This document shows positions 45,002-53,132 of a stretch of 64,000 nucleotides of DNA, one piece after another. The notes beneath the pieces were generated by a model. It saw only the letters and a list, made by a program, of their open reading frames with translations, was not told the DNA's origin and ran no database searches. Position 1 is the stretch's first letter; each line of letters starts with the position of its first letter. This DNA is from Promicromonospora panici (GTDB lineage Bacteria; Actinomycetota; Actinomycetes; Actinomycetales; Cellulomonadaceae), in contig NZ_UWYY01000001.1 in assembly GCF_900608595.1 (NCBI RefSeq), positions 310,001 to 374,000 on the forward strand, in the 5' to 3' direction. The translations under genes and the position numbers were made by a program.

Positions 45002-46291
45002 ATGGCGCAATGGGAGGTCGAGCTCACGGAGCTCGCAGCGGGACGTGGCAGGGCGCTGGTCGGGTACGCGTACTCGTTGTGCCGCGACCGGACGCAGGCG
45101 GAGGACCTGGTGCAGGACGCTCTGGTGAAGGTGTTCTCGCGCCTGCGCCGCCTGCCCGGGACGGCCGACGGCGGGCGGCAGGTCGTCGACCTGGACCAGC
45201 CCCGGCTGACGAACATGGAGGCGTACGTCCGGCGCGCGATCCTGACGATCTATCTGGACAGCTACCGGCGGCAGACCAGCTGGGCCGGCTTCAAGCACCT
45301 CCTGGCCGACGACGACTGGTCGCCCGGGGCGGACCGGGTAGCCACCGCACGGGTGGACGTCGGGGCCGCACTGGCCCAGCTCTCCCCGCGGCAGCGCGAG
45401 GCCGTGATGCTGCGGTTCTTCGAGGACATGACGGTGCCGCAGATCGCGGCGACCCTGGGGACCAGGCCCGGCACGATCAAGCGGTACCTCTCGAACGCGA
45501 TCGAGCTGCTGCGCGCCGCGCTCGCGGAGATCGCGACGCCCGAGATGGAGACCTCGCTCGACGAGCGCCTGGACGCGGTGACGGGTGCGGTACGTCGCCG
45601 TCGGACGGCGAAGGTGGGCGCCGTCGCCGGCGTGTCGATGGTGCTGGCCGTGGCGCTCGCGTGGGGCGCGTTCACGGTGAAGCCGCTGCTCCGGTCGGAG
45701 CCATTGCCCGCGGAGGAGCGGGTCGAGTACACGCCAGGGTACGTGCCGGCCACGTGGCCCCGTGACGAGGGCGTCTACTGCGGCATGCCCGTCGAGGAGC
45801 TGCTGGCGATGGACACAGGTGTGCTGGACGTCGCGATCAGCGGCGAACTCAAGCCTGTCGCCACGGGGGAGGTCACGAGCTGGAGCCTGCCGGTCACCAT
45901 CTCCGGGACCTTGTCGGACGCCATGGAGGAGACCGCCAAGGGGCCAGCGCCCTACATGACCTTCCCGTTGATCGTCTGGGTCCATGAGGGCAGAGTCGTC
46001 GACCTCCCCACCTACTGGGCGGAGCACGCCAACGACGAGACCCTCCGGGCGCTGAGCGATTACGGGACCTGGAGCGGGCCTGCCTACGCCGGGAGCTCGT
46101 CGTCCTGCCGTGCGGACACGCTCGTGGACGACGAGTTCCCCCAATACGAGAACGAACGAGCCGGTGGTCGGTACGAGCTGATCGTGATCGTCGCCGACCT
46201 CGAGGACCCCGATCCGGAGAACGCACCGCGCGGTCTCCTGGTCAGCGACCCGATCACCGTCGACCTGGGGAGCGGCGTGCCCAGACTCTGA
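45002..46291 (+). CDS. Membrane-tethered SigE-family sigma factor, module 1
   Basis: 429 residues in one polypeptide. Residues about 20-95 are sigma region 2 (YAYSLCRDRTQAEDLVQDALVKVF) and about 125-175 region 4 (LSPRQREAVMLRFFEDMTVPQIAATLG, TRPGTIKRYLSNA). A linker ends in RRRR (198-201), then one membrane helix (about 204-224) and an extracytoplasmic domain to the end. That domain has CGMPVEELL, a second Cys in SSSCRADT, and ends GRYELIVIVADL...LLVSDPITV. The sigma part resembles the SigE family (TIGR02983); fusion to a sensor domain is unusual. It would need release from the membrane, or may act at it; this is inference. ATG 45002 follows a GAGGAGG leader. Confidence 0.88.
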   Translation: MAQWEVELTELAAGRGRALVGYAYSLCRDRTQAEDLVQDALVKVFSRLRRLPGTADGGRQVVDLDQPRLTNMEAYVRRAILTIYLDSYRRQTSWAGFKHLLADDDWSPGADRVATARVDVGAALAQLSPRQREAVMLRFFEDMTVPQIAATLGTRPGTIKRYLSNAIELLRAALAEIATPEMETSLDERLDAVTGAVRRRRTAKVGAVAGVSMVLAVALAWGAFTVKPLLRSEPLPAEERVEYTPGYVPATWPRDEGVYCGMPVEELLAMDTGVLDVAISGELKPVATGEVTSWSLPVTISGTLSDAMEETAKGPAPYMTFPLIVWVHEGRVVDLPTYWAEHANDETLRALSDYGTWSGPAYAGSSSSCRADTLVDDEFPQYENERAGGRYELIVIVADLEDPDPENAPRGLLVSDPITVDLGSGVPRL

Positions 46292-46301
46292 TCATCACCA
46301 T

Positions 46302-46326
46302 CATCGTTCTGCACTCCCCACCCGTC
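46302..46326 (+). promoter_or_regulatory. ECF-type promoter of sigma module 2
   Basis: CATCG (46302-46306), 16 bases, CGTC (46323-46326), 32 bases before ATG 46359, just after the stop of module 1. The CGTC and all that follows are identical to module 3. Confidence 0.7.
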
Positions 46327-46358
46327 AGGGAACATGAGAGGGAGAGGGGACGTCGGAC

Positions 46359-48158
46359 ATGGCGCACTGGGAGACGGAGCTCACGGAGCTCGTGGGGCGG
46401 CGCAGCGGTGCCCTGGTCGGGTACGCGTACTCGCTGACTCGGGACAAGCCGCAGGCGGAGGACCTGGTGCAGGACGCGCTGGTGAAGGTCTACTCGCGCC
46501 TGCGCCGTCCGCCTGAGATGGGCAACGGCGGGCGGCAGGTCGTCGACCTGGACCGTCCCCAGCTGACCAATGTGGAGGCATACGTGCGCCGGGCGATCCT
46601 GACGATCTTTCTCGACGGGTACCGGCGGCAGAACAGCTGGTCCGGTCTCAAGCACCTCCTGGCCGACGACGACCGCTCGCCCGGCGCGGACCGCGTCGCG
46701 ACGGCCCGCGTCGACGTCGGTGCGGCCCTCGCAAGGCTGTCCCCGCGGCAGCGCGAGGTGGTGGTGCTGCGGTTCTTCGAGGACATGACGGTGCCGCAGA
46801 TCGCCGCGGCCCTGGGGACGAGGCCGGGCACGATCAAGCGGCACCTCTCGAACGCGACGGAACTGTTGCGTGCCTCGCTCGCCGAGGTCGCCACGCCGGA
46901 CGTCGACACCAACCTGGACCAGCGGCTGGCCGCGGTGACGGGTGCGGTGCGCCGCCGTCGGGCCGTGAAGGTCGGTGCCGTGGCGGGAGTGTCGATGGTG
47001 CTCGCGGGCCTGTTGGCCGTCGCGGCGTGGTGGGGGCCTTCGCGGCTGCTGTCGGAGCCGGTGCCGCCGGCGACCCCGAGTCCGGACGCCGCGGCGGTCG
47101 GTGGGGGTTGGGCGCCGATGGGTTGGGAAGGTCTGGGCGAGCAGTTCCGCTGTGGCATGGAGGTGACGGACCTGGTGTCGTCGTCGGACGCCGTGCGCGT
47201 GGAGCTCACCGGCGACGCCGAGCTGGTGGACGGGGACGAGTTCCGGGACCACGCCTTCCTGGAGGCGCCCATCCGGATCACCAGGACCGACACCGAGGGC
47301 CTGTCTATCGACGGCCGGTTCCCCGAGCTGGTGTTCGCGCAGAACGGCCTGGTGGTCGATATCGGCGGTGGCTGGAACGAGGGCGGCGGGCACGTCCTGC
47401 CCGACGCCGGCAAGTCGGCGGACGACGTCGCCGAGGCGGGCGCCACCACCGCCTGCGGCGCTTGGACGACCGATGGCATGACGGGTTTCGAGCAGTACCG
47501 GGACGCGCGCCCGGCGGGCACCTACGACGTGTACGCAGTGCTGCCATGGGCTTCCTATGACGAACCAGCGGGCCAGTCGGGCATGAGCGGCATCGCCGTC
47601 AGCGAGCCGGTCACCATGGAGATCCCCGCGATCGAGGTGCCGGACGAGGTGCCGCTGACCGTCGAAATCCGCGATGGCTACCAGCCGCCGTGGCTCGAAG
47701 GCACGAGCCTGGCCTGCGGGGCTTACGCTTCCGAGATCCCGGGCGGCCCGCAGAAGCCCTCTGAGCGGTCCGGCCTGACGGTCGGCGTCGAGACCGCCGC
47801 CGACCGGGAGACCGTCCCGTTCTCCGAGGTGACGGTCACTTTCACGGAGACCGAAGGCGGGGCCGTCGACACGACCCGCACGCCGATCACCCTGGTCTGG
47901 CTCAGCGCGGGTCGGGTGGTCGGGGTCGGCAGCGACGTCTGGTCCCAGCCGGCGTGGGGCCTGCAGCTCGGCGCGAAGAGCAAGACGTCTGTCGTCGTGC
48001 CGATCGAACCCGACCGGACGTGCCTCGAGAGCCCGGACGCCGGGATGCCCGCCGGGGGCTACCAGCTGTATGCCCTCACGGAGCTCGACCCCGGCTCGGG
48101 TGGCGAGCGGCAGTTCATGTCCGCGCGCACAGGGTCCGAGTACATCGTCGAGGAATGA
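46359..48158 (+). CDS. Membrane-tethered SigE-family sigma factor, module 2 (two sensor repeats)
   Basis: 599 residues. The sigma part (1-185) is closely related to modules 1 and 3 (AEDLVQDALVKVYSRLR; LSPRQREVVVLRFFEDMTVPQIAAALG). RRRR and a membrane helix at about 198-226 follow. The outer part holds two related units: the first with CGMEVTDLV, TTACGAWTTDG and AGTYDVYAVLPW...VSEPVTMEIP, the second starting IRDGYQPPWLEGTSLACG and ending at AGGYQLYALTEL. Each unit has two cysteines that could pair. The segment 46939-47086, covering the linker end and membrane helix, is identical to module 3, evidence of recent duplication or conversion. Confidence 0.88.
   Translation: MAHWETELTELVGRRSGALVGYAYSLTRDKPQAEDLVQDALVKVYSRLRRPPEMGNGGRQVVDLDRPQLTNVEAYVRRAILTIFLDGYRRQNSWSGLKHLLADDDRSPGADRVATARVDVGAALARLSPRQREVVVLRFFEDMTVPQIAAALGTRPGTIKRHLSNATELLRASLAEVATPDVDTNLDQRLAAVTGAVRRRRAVKVGAVAGVSMVLAGLLAVAAWWGPSRLLSEPVPPATPSPDAAAVGGGWAPMGWEGLGEQFRCGMEVTDLVSSSDAVRVELTGDAELVDGDEFRDHAFLEAPIRITRTDTEGLSIDGRFPELVFAQNGLVVDIGGGWNEGGGHVLPDAGKSADDVAEAGATTACGAWTTDGMTGFEQYRDARPAGTYDVYAVLPWASYDEPAGQSGMSGIAVSEPVTMEIPAIEVPDEVPLTVEIRDGYQPPWLEGTSLACGAYASEIPGGPQKPSERSGLTVGVETAADRETVPFSEVTVTFTETEGGAVDTTRTPITLVWLSAGRVVGVGSDVWSQPAWGLQLGAKSKTSVVVPIEPDRTCLESPDAGMPAGGYQLYALTELDPGSGGERQFMSARTGSEYIVEE
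46939..47086 (+). repeat. 148-base block identical to 48821-48968 in the next module
   Basis: The two stretches match base for base at a constant offset of 1882 bases. They encode the basic linker, membrane helix and first residues outside. A second identical block is 46316-46394 (promoter -10, leader, first 12 codons) against 48198-48276. The intervening sigma coding part is similar but not identical. Confidence 0.9.
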
Positions 48159-48183
48159 AGTCGGGCGAACTTTCTGTCACCAT

Positions 48184-48208
48184 CATCGTTCTCCCTCCCC
48201 CACCCGTC
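48184..48208 (+). promoter_or_regulatory. ECF-type promoter of sigma module 3
   Basis: CATCG (48184-48188), 16 bases, CGTC (48205-48208), 32 bases before ATG 48241. Confidence 0.7.
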
Positions 48209-48240
48209 AGGGAACATGAGAGGGAGAGGGGACGTCGGAC

Positions 48241-49998
48241 ATGGCGCACTGGGAGACGGAGCTCACGGAGCTCGTGAGGCGGCGCAGCGGTGCGTTGGTC
48301 GGGTACGCGTACTCGCTGACGCGCGACAAACCGCAGGCGGAGGACCTGGTGCAGGACGCGCTGGTCAAGGTCTACTCGCGCCTGCGCCGTCCGCCCGAGA
48401 TGGGCAACGGCGGGCCGCAGGTCGTCAACCTTGACCAGCCCCAGATGACGAACGCCGAGGCGTACGTCAAGCGGGCGATCCTGACGATCTACCTGGACGC
48501 GTGCCGGCGCGGAAACCACTGGTCAGGCATCAAGCACCTCCTGGCCGACGACGCGCACGTGCCTGGGGCGGAGCAGGTTGTGACTACGCAGGTCGACGTC
48601 GGTGTCGCGTTGAGGCAGCTCTCCCCTCGGCAGCGCGAGGCGGTGCTGCTCCGCTTCTTCGAGGACATGACGGTGCCGCAGATCGCCGCGGCCCTGGGGA
48701 CGAGGCCGGGCACGATCAAACGACACCTCTTCAACGCGCTGGAGGTGCTGCGCGGCGCGCTCGCGCACGTCCCGGCGCCGGAGGTGGACACGAACCTGGA
48801 CCAGCGGCTGGATGCGGTGGCGGGTGCGGTGCGCCGCCGTCGGGCCGTGAAGGTCGGTGCCGTGGCGGGAGTGTCGATGGTGCTCGCGGGCCTGTTGGCC
48901 GTCGCGGCGTGGTGGGGGCCTTCGCGGCTGCTGTCGGAGCCGGTGCCGCCGGCGACCCCGAGTCCGGATGCCTCGACTGCGGCGGTCGGCGGCTGGGTGC
49001 CATCCGGGTGGCCGGAGGTGGAAGGGCCGTTTCACTGTGGCATGGAGGTGACGGCCCTGACGTCGACGTCCGACACCGTAGGCCTGGAGCTGAGCGGCAA
49101 CGCCGAGGTCGTGGGGGAGGGCGAGGACGCCCACCTGGCGGCGCCGGTCCGGATCACCCGGGTCGACCAGGTCGGCTCGGACCTCAGCGGCGTACCTCCC
49201 CAGCTGGTCTTCGCGCGCGACGGCCGGGTGGTGGATATCGGGCCGGGCTGGCTCGAAGGCCAGTATTCGCTGCCTGACGCCGGTGAGTCCGCCACTGACG
49301 TAGCCCAGGCAGACTCCGCCACTGCGTGCGGGAGGTGGACAACCGACGGTACTCCGAACGTGCAGGAGTACCTGGACCAGCGTCCAGCCGGCACCTACGA
49401 CGTATACGCCGTGCTGTGGTGGAGCGACGGAGACGGAGGCATCGACGGTTATGCGGTCAGCGAGCCCGTCACCATGGACGTCCCGGCGGTCGAGCTGCCG
49501 GACGAGGAGCCGCTCGACGTCGACGTCCGAGAGGGCTACCAGCCGCCGTGGCTGAAAGGAACGAGCTTGGCGTGCGGGGACTACGCGTCGGACATCCCGG
49601 GCAGGTCGTACTTCACCTGGGGCCCGGACTCGCTGACGACGGCGACCTCGAAAAAGATTGTGACGATGACATTCGATACGGCTGAGGGCCAGGCAATAAA
49701 CACGACACGCACCTCGGTCGCGCTGGTCTGGCTCAGGGACGGCCGGGTTGTCTCCGTCGGTTCCGACGTCGCGTCCCAGCCGACGGAACGCTTTCGGGTC
49801 GACGAAAAGGGCGGCACGCCCATCGTCGTTCCGCGCGCGGAACCTGACCTGACCTGTCTGGAAGATCCAGCCGCGGGGATGCCCTCAGGAAGATACGAGG
49901 TGTACGCGCTGATGGAGATCGACCCCGGCTCGGCAGACGAGCGTCGCTTCATCTCGACGAGCATCTGGCAGGGGCTCTCGTACGAATCCCGAGGCTGA
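48241..49998 (+). CDS. Membrane-tethered SigE-family sigma factor, module 3 (two sensor repeats)
   Basis: 585 residues, the closest relative of module 2. Sigma regions 2 and 4 are intact (YAYSLTRDKPQAEDLVQDALVKVY; LSPRQREAVLLRFFEDMTVPQIAAALG). The linker with RRRR and the membrane helix (about 198-226) are identical to module 2 at DNA level. The outer units diverge: CGMEVTALT with TACGRWTTDG, and GYQPPWLKGTSLACG with LTCLEDPAAG. From about base 49640 on the DNA is slightly AT-richer than the rest of the cluster. The pattern suggests shared signalling machinery but different ligands. Confidence 0.88.
   Translation: MAHWETELTELVRRRSGALVGYAYSLTRDKPQAEDLVQDALVKVYSRLRRPPEMGNGGPQVVNLDQPQMTNAEAYVKRAILTIYLDACRRGNHWSGIKHLLADDAHVPGAEQVVTTQVDVGVALRQLSPRQREAVLLRFFEDMTVPQIAAALGTRPGTIKRHLFNALEVLRGALAHVPAPEVDTNLDQRLDAVAGAVRRRRAVKVGAVAGVSMVLAGLLAVAAWWGPSRLLSEPVPPATPSPDASTAAVGGWVPSGWPEVEGPFHCGMEVTALTSTSDTVGLELSGNAEVVGEGEDAHLAAPVRITRVDQVGSDLSGVPPQLVFARDGRVVDIGPGWLEGQYSLPDAGESATDVAQADSATACGRWTTDGTPNVQEYLDQRPAGTYDVYAVLWWSDGDGGIDGYAVSEPVTMDVPAVELPDEEPLDVDVREGYQPPWLKGTSLACGDYASDIPGRSYFTWGPDSLTTATSKKIVTMTFDTAEGQAINTTRTSVALVWLRDGRVVSVGSDVASQPTERFRVDEKGGTPIVVPRAEPDLTCLEDPAAGMPSGRYEVYALMEIDPGSADERRFISTSIWQGLSYESRG
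48821..48968 (+). repeat. 148-base block identical to 46939-47086
   Basis: Second copy of the linker/membrane-helix block; see the entry at 46939. The sequences diverge immediately after TCCGGA on the downstream side. Confidence 0.9.
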
Positions 49999-50008
49999 TA
50001 CAGCAGAC

Positions 50009-50033
50009 CAACGAAACCTCCCCGGTGCGCGTC
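50009..50033 (+). promoter_or_regulatory. ECF-type promoter of sigma module 4
   Basis: CAACG (50009-50013), 16 bases, CGTC (50030-50033), 49 bases before ATG 50083. Confidence 0.7.
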
Positions 50034-50078
50034 ATGGTGGTTGTGGAGACGATGACAGCACTCGCGCACCGGGGAGGT
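50016..50078 (+). repeat. Inverted repeat joining promoter spacer and ribosome-binding site, module 4
   Basis: ACCTCCCCGGTGCGCG (50016-50031) is the exact complement of CGCGCACCGGGGAGGT (50063-50078), with 31 bases between. The right arm contains the GGGGAGG that serves ATG 50083; the left arm fills the promoter spacer. If transcription starts just after CGTC, the left arm is not in the mRNA. The pair could then be an operator or act only in transcripts reading through from module 3, where it would hide the ribosome-binding site or terminate. Confidence 0.6.
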
Positions 50079-50082
50079 GGCC

Positions 50083-50673
50083 ATGGCGGTATGGGAGAAC
50101 GAGCTCGATGAGCTCATGAGGACGCGCGGAAGCGCCCTCGTCCGCTATGCCTACATGCTCTCCGGGGACCGCGCGCTCGCCGAGGACCTGGTCCAGGACG
50201 CACTGGTCAAGGTCTACTCGCGGCTACGCGGGGCACCAGGCAAGGGCAGGTCCGTCGGCGTGGCCGCCGGCAGCCAGGCGCACGACCTGGAGTCAGCGAC
50301 CGAGTCCCCGTTCACCAACGCGGAGGGTTACGTGCGTCGCGCCGTCCTCACCATCTACCTGGACGGATACCGCAAGCGCCAGCGCTGGTCCGGGGTCAAG
50401 CACCTGCTCAGCGACGACCCCAGCACGCGCGGCGCCGACCAGGCCGCGGCTGCCCGCGTCGACGTGATGGCGGCGCTGGCCAAGCTCGGCGCTCGCGAAC
50501 GGGCCTGCGTCGTCCTGCGCTATTTCGAGGACATGACGGTGCCGCAGATCGCCGAGGCCCTCGGGACGGCCCAGGGCACGGTCAAGCGCTACCTGTCCGA
50601 CGCCACCAAGAGCCTGCAGGAGATCCTGCGCCCCGATGACTTCCGACCTGCCGAAGGGAGGGCCGCCCGATGA
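50083..50673 (+). CDS. SigE-family ECF sigma factor, module 4
   Basis: 196 residues, free-standing. Region 2 is YMLSGDRALAEDLVQDALVKVYSRLR, region 4 LGARERACVVLRYFEDMTVPQIAEALGTAQGTVKRYL. An insert of about 25 residues between regions 2.3 and 2.4 (near GRSVGVAAGSQAHDLE) matches inserts in the other modules. ATG 50083 has GGAGG five bases before it. The stop overlaps the start of the partner gene (ATGA), implying equal synthesis of sigma factor and partner. Confidence 0.93.
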   Translation: MAVWENELDELMRTRGSALVRYAYMLSGDRALAEDLVQDALVKVYSRLRGAPGKGRSVGVAAGSQAHDLESATESPFTNAEGYVRRAVLTIYLDGYRKRQRWSGVKHLLSDDPSTRGADQAAAARVDVMAALAKLGARERACVVLRYFEDMTVPQIAEALGTAQGTVKRYLSDATKSLQEILRPDDFRPAEGRAAR

Positions 50674-52451
50674 GCCCCATCGACCGAAATGAAGGCTGGA
50701 ACGACGAGAACGACTTCCTGAGCGGCGCGCTCCGTGGCGCCGCCGACGAGATGCCCGGTGCGGAGGTGGACGACCTGCATGTCTCATTCGGAGTGGTGCG
50801 TGACCGCGTGCGGCGCCGTCGCGCGGCCAAGATCGGCGGACTCGCCGGTGTGAGTCTGGTGCTGGTGGGCGGGATCGCCTTCGGCGCCACGCAGACGACA
50901 CTGCTGGGCCAGGGCGACCCGGTGCCGCCGGGAACGTCCCAGAACGCGTACACGACGCCGGAGGTGTCGCCGAGCGGGTCCTCGAGCCAGTCCGCGACCG
51001 AGGTGCCGGAGCCGAGCCGGGCCGGGCCGCCCGCGACGAGTGTCATCCAGGACGGGTACCAGCCCTCGTGGATCCGGGACGTGGACGCCAGCCTGCAGTG
51101 CGGCATGCCCGTGGCGGACCTGGTGACGACAGCGGCTGGCTGGTCGGCGGCGTCGGTGGGGGACATCTACGCCCGGACCTCCGCGTTCGACGGTGAACCC
51201 TCGACCACGTGGGGCATGCCGGCGCACATCGCCGGGGGTGAGGGTTCGTTCGACGTGGCCCCGGTGCTGGTGTGGAGCCAGGATGGCGTGGTGGTGGACT
51301 TCGGGACGAACGTCTTCGAGGCGCCGGGTAAGACCGAGCCGCTGCTCGGTCCAGCCGTGATCGAGCCGGATCACGGAGGCGAAACGGTCGAAGCCCAGGG
51401 CGGTGCGTTCACGTCGTGTGCGCCGACCGCGACCGAGACCAGTGACACCTACGAGAGGCCGCTCCCGGAGGGTGACTACGAGGTGCGAGTGGTCGCCTTC
51501 CCGCAAACCGCCTCGGGTCAGTGGGCCACGGCGGTGAGCGACCCCGTCGCTGTCCGCCTCGACGCTGACGGCGCGCACACCGCAACCGGGACGCGCGGCG
51601 GCCCTGCGACGATCGAGCCTCCGGAGCCGGCCGAGGGCGAGCTCTCGCGGTTCGTGCTCGACCGCAGCACCGACTGGGTCACGGCGGAGCTGACGCAGCG
51701 CGGGTACGTGACGACCGGTACGCCGTCGGTCACCGCGGAGTGCGAGAGCACGGCCCCGGCGGACGTGGTGACCTACGAGGTGGTGCAGCCGTCCACCAAC
51801 GAGGCGCTCGGGTCGGGCGAGGTTCCGTGCGACGGTTCCCCGTTCGAGTCGGATCCCGTGGTCGGCGGCGGCGAGGAGGCCGTGGACATCCGGCTGACGT
51901 CCGTCCCCGACGGCGTCGCGCGATTCTGGGCGGCCCTCGCCCCGACGTCCGACGGCGGGAACGCCTCCGCCGAGTGCTCGGCGAGCAATCTCGACATGCA
52001 GTACGCTCCGGCGAACTCGCCGAGCCCGAACGCCGGGACCACCGCCCAGGCCATCGTGAATGCTGCGAGCGCCTGCGACTCCGAGCGGATGATCCAGCTG
52101 GCGACCGACCACGGCACGGAGCTCATGTCCACCCTCCAGACCCCGGAGGAGGTCTTCGGCCTGCCGGAGAACGACACATTGCCGTACGAGACGCTGGTCC
52201 GGCTGCTGGCCGGCACCACCGGCGTCGTGAACGGTGGGGACCCGGGGAACGAGACGATCACGTGGCCGCGGGTCGATACCGAGGAATTCGCTGACTCGGA
52301 CGACGCCTGGGCGGAGGTCGTGGACGCGGGCCTGCTCACGCAGGCGGAGGCCGACGCCCAGCGGGCGGACGGAACGTTCGGCTACACGGGGATGGTCATC
52401 GGCATCGACCAGTCCGGCACCTGGCGGTACTACAACGCCGCCAACCCCTGA
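50670..52451 (+). CDS. Membrane-anchored sensor/anti-sigma partner, module 4
   Basis: 593 residues. A cytoplasmic part of about 50 residues ends in RRRR (48-51) and one membrane helix follows (about 55-74). A Pro/Ser-rich linker leads to the CGM-type domain (DGYQPSWIRDVDASLQCGMPVADLVTTAAGW, second Cys in FTSCAPT, closing EGDYEVRVVAF...AVSDPVAV). A further C-terminal region of about 270 residues, starting near AEGELSRFVLDRSTDW, is shared with module 6 only. It lacks the HxxxCxxC zinc anti-sigma motif. The role as anti-sigma factor rests on gene overlap and topology. Confidence 0.8.
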   Translation: MSPIDRNEGWNDENDFLSGALRGAADEMPGAEVDDLHVSFGVVRDRVRRRRAAKIGGLAGVSLVLVGGIAFGATQTTLLGQGDPVPPGTSQNAYTTPEVSPSGSSSQSATEVPEPSRAGPPATSVIQDGYQPSWIRDVDASLQCGMPVADLVTTAAGWSAASVGDIYARTSAFDGEPSTTWGMPAHIAGGEGSFDVAPVLVWSQDGVVVDFGTNVFEAPGKTEPLLGPAVIEPDHGGETVEAQGGAFTSCAPTATETSDTYERPLPEGDYEVRVVAFPQTASGQWATAVSDPVAVRLDADGAHTATGTRGGPATIEPPEPAEGELSRFVLDRSTDWVTAELTQRGYVTTGTPSVTAECESTAPADVVTYEVVQPSTNEALGSGEVPCDGSPFESDPVVGGGEEAVDIRLTSVPDGVARFWAALAPTSDGGNASAECSASNLDMQYAPANSPSPNAGTTAQAIVNAASACDSERMIQLATDHGTELMSTLQTPEEVFGLPENDTLPYETLVRLLAGTTGVVNGGDPGNETITWPRVDTEEFADSDDAWAEVVDAGLLTQAEADAQRADGTFGYTGMVIGIDQSGTWRYYNAANP

Positions 52452-52474
52452 CTGAAAAAGTCCGGTCCACGTCC

Positions 52475-52499
52475 CAACGGTTCCTGTGCCCCGCTCGTA
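52475..52499 (+). promoter_or_regulatory. ECF-type promoter of sigma module 5
   Basis: CAACG (52475-52479), 16 bases, CGTA (52496-52499), 81 bases before ATG 52581. The second box has A instead of C at the last position and the leader is the longest of the seven. Confidence 0.6.
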
Positions 52500-52522
52500 T
52501 GTGTGTGAGAGCGGGGCACAGG
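52483..52522 (+). repeat. Inverted repeat across the module 5 promoter
   Basis: CCTGTGCCCCGCTC (52483-52496) and GAGCGGGGCACAGG (52509-52522) are exact complements with a 12-base loop. The left arm is the promoter spacer, the right arm lies in the leader. It could end transcripts from module 4 or serve as operator. Confidence 0.65.
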
Positions 52523-52580
52523 GCCCGCCGGGCGAGGGGACGGACACGGTGGCCGGAGAACAGCTGGACCGAGGTGCGTG

Positions 52581-53132
52581 ATGAGCACCCGCTGGGATGA
52601 CGAGCTCACGGACCTCGTCACGAACAGAGGGCGCGCCCTGGTGGGTTACGGGTATGCGCTGACCGGTGACGTGCGCCGGGCGGAGGACCTGGTGCAGGAC
52701 GCCCTGGTCCGCGTCTTCCGGCGGTTCCGCCGCCCGGAGGCGGCCGGCACCGAGGGCCACACCGAGTTTCCCCTGCACGACGGCGGGAGCCACGCCGGCA
52801 TCGAGGCGTACGTGCGCCGGACGATGCTCAACCTCTACCTCGACGAGACGCGGCGGTTCGCGCTGTGGCGCAAGGCTCAGCCCAAGGTGGCGGTCGAGGA
52901 CCGGGTGAAGGCGCCGGCGTCGGACATCACCGCCCGCGCCGACGTGACCGTCGCCCTGCGTGGGCTGAGCCCGCGCCAGCGGGCGTGCGTGGTGCTCCGT
53001 TTCTACGACGACCTGACCGTGCCCCAGATCGCCGCCACGCTCGGCATCGCCGAGGGCACCATCAAGCGACACCTGGCCGACGGGATCCGCGCCCTGCGTG
53101 GGGTGCTGGTGCCGGAAGGAGGCCTCCTGTGA
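52581..53132 (+). CDS. SigE-family ECF sigma factor, module 5
   Basis: 183 residues. YGYALTGDVRRAEDLVQDALVRVFRRFRR is region 2 and LSPRQRACVVLRFYDDLTVPQIAATLGIAEGTIKRHL region 4. ATG 52581 has GAGG six bases before it; GTG 52578 is in frame too. The stop overlaps the GTG of its partner gene (GTGA). Confidence 0.93.
   Translation: MSTRWDDELTDLVTNRGRALVGYGYALTGDVRRAEDLVQDALVRVFRRFRRPEAAGTEGHTEFPLHDGGSHAGIEAYVRRTMLNLYLDETRRFALWRKAQPKVAVEDRVKAPASDITARADVTVALRGLSPRQRACVVLRFYDDLTVPQIAATLGIAEGTIKRHLADGIRALRGVLVPEGGLL

Noticed and set aside
50016..50078. Simple terminator for sigma module 3
   Set aside because: The loop of 31 bases and the inclusion of the module 4 promoter and ribosome-binding site make a regulatory inverted repeat the better description, though termination is not excluded.
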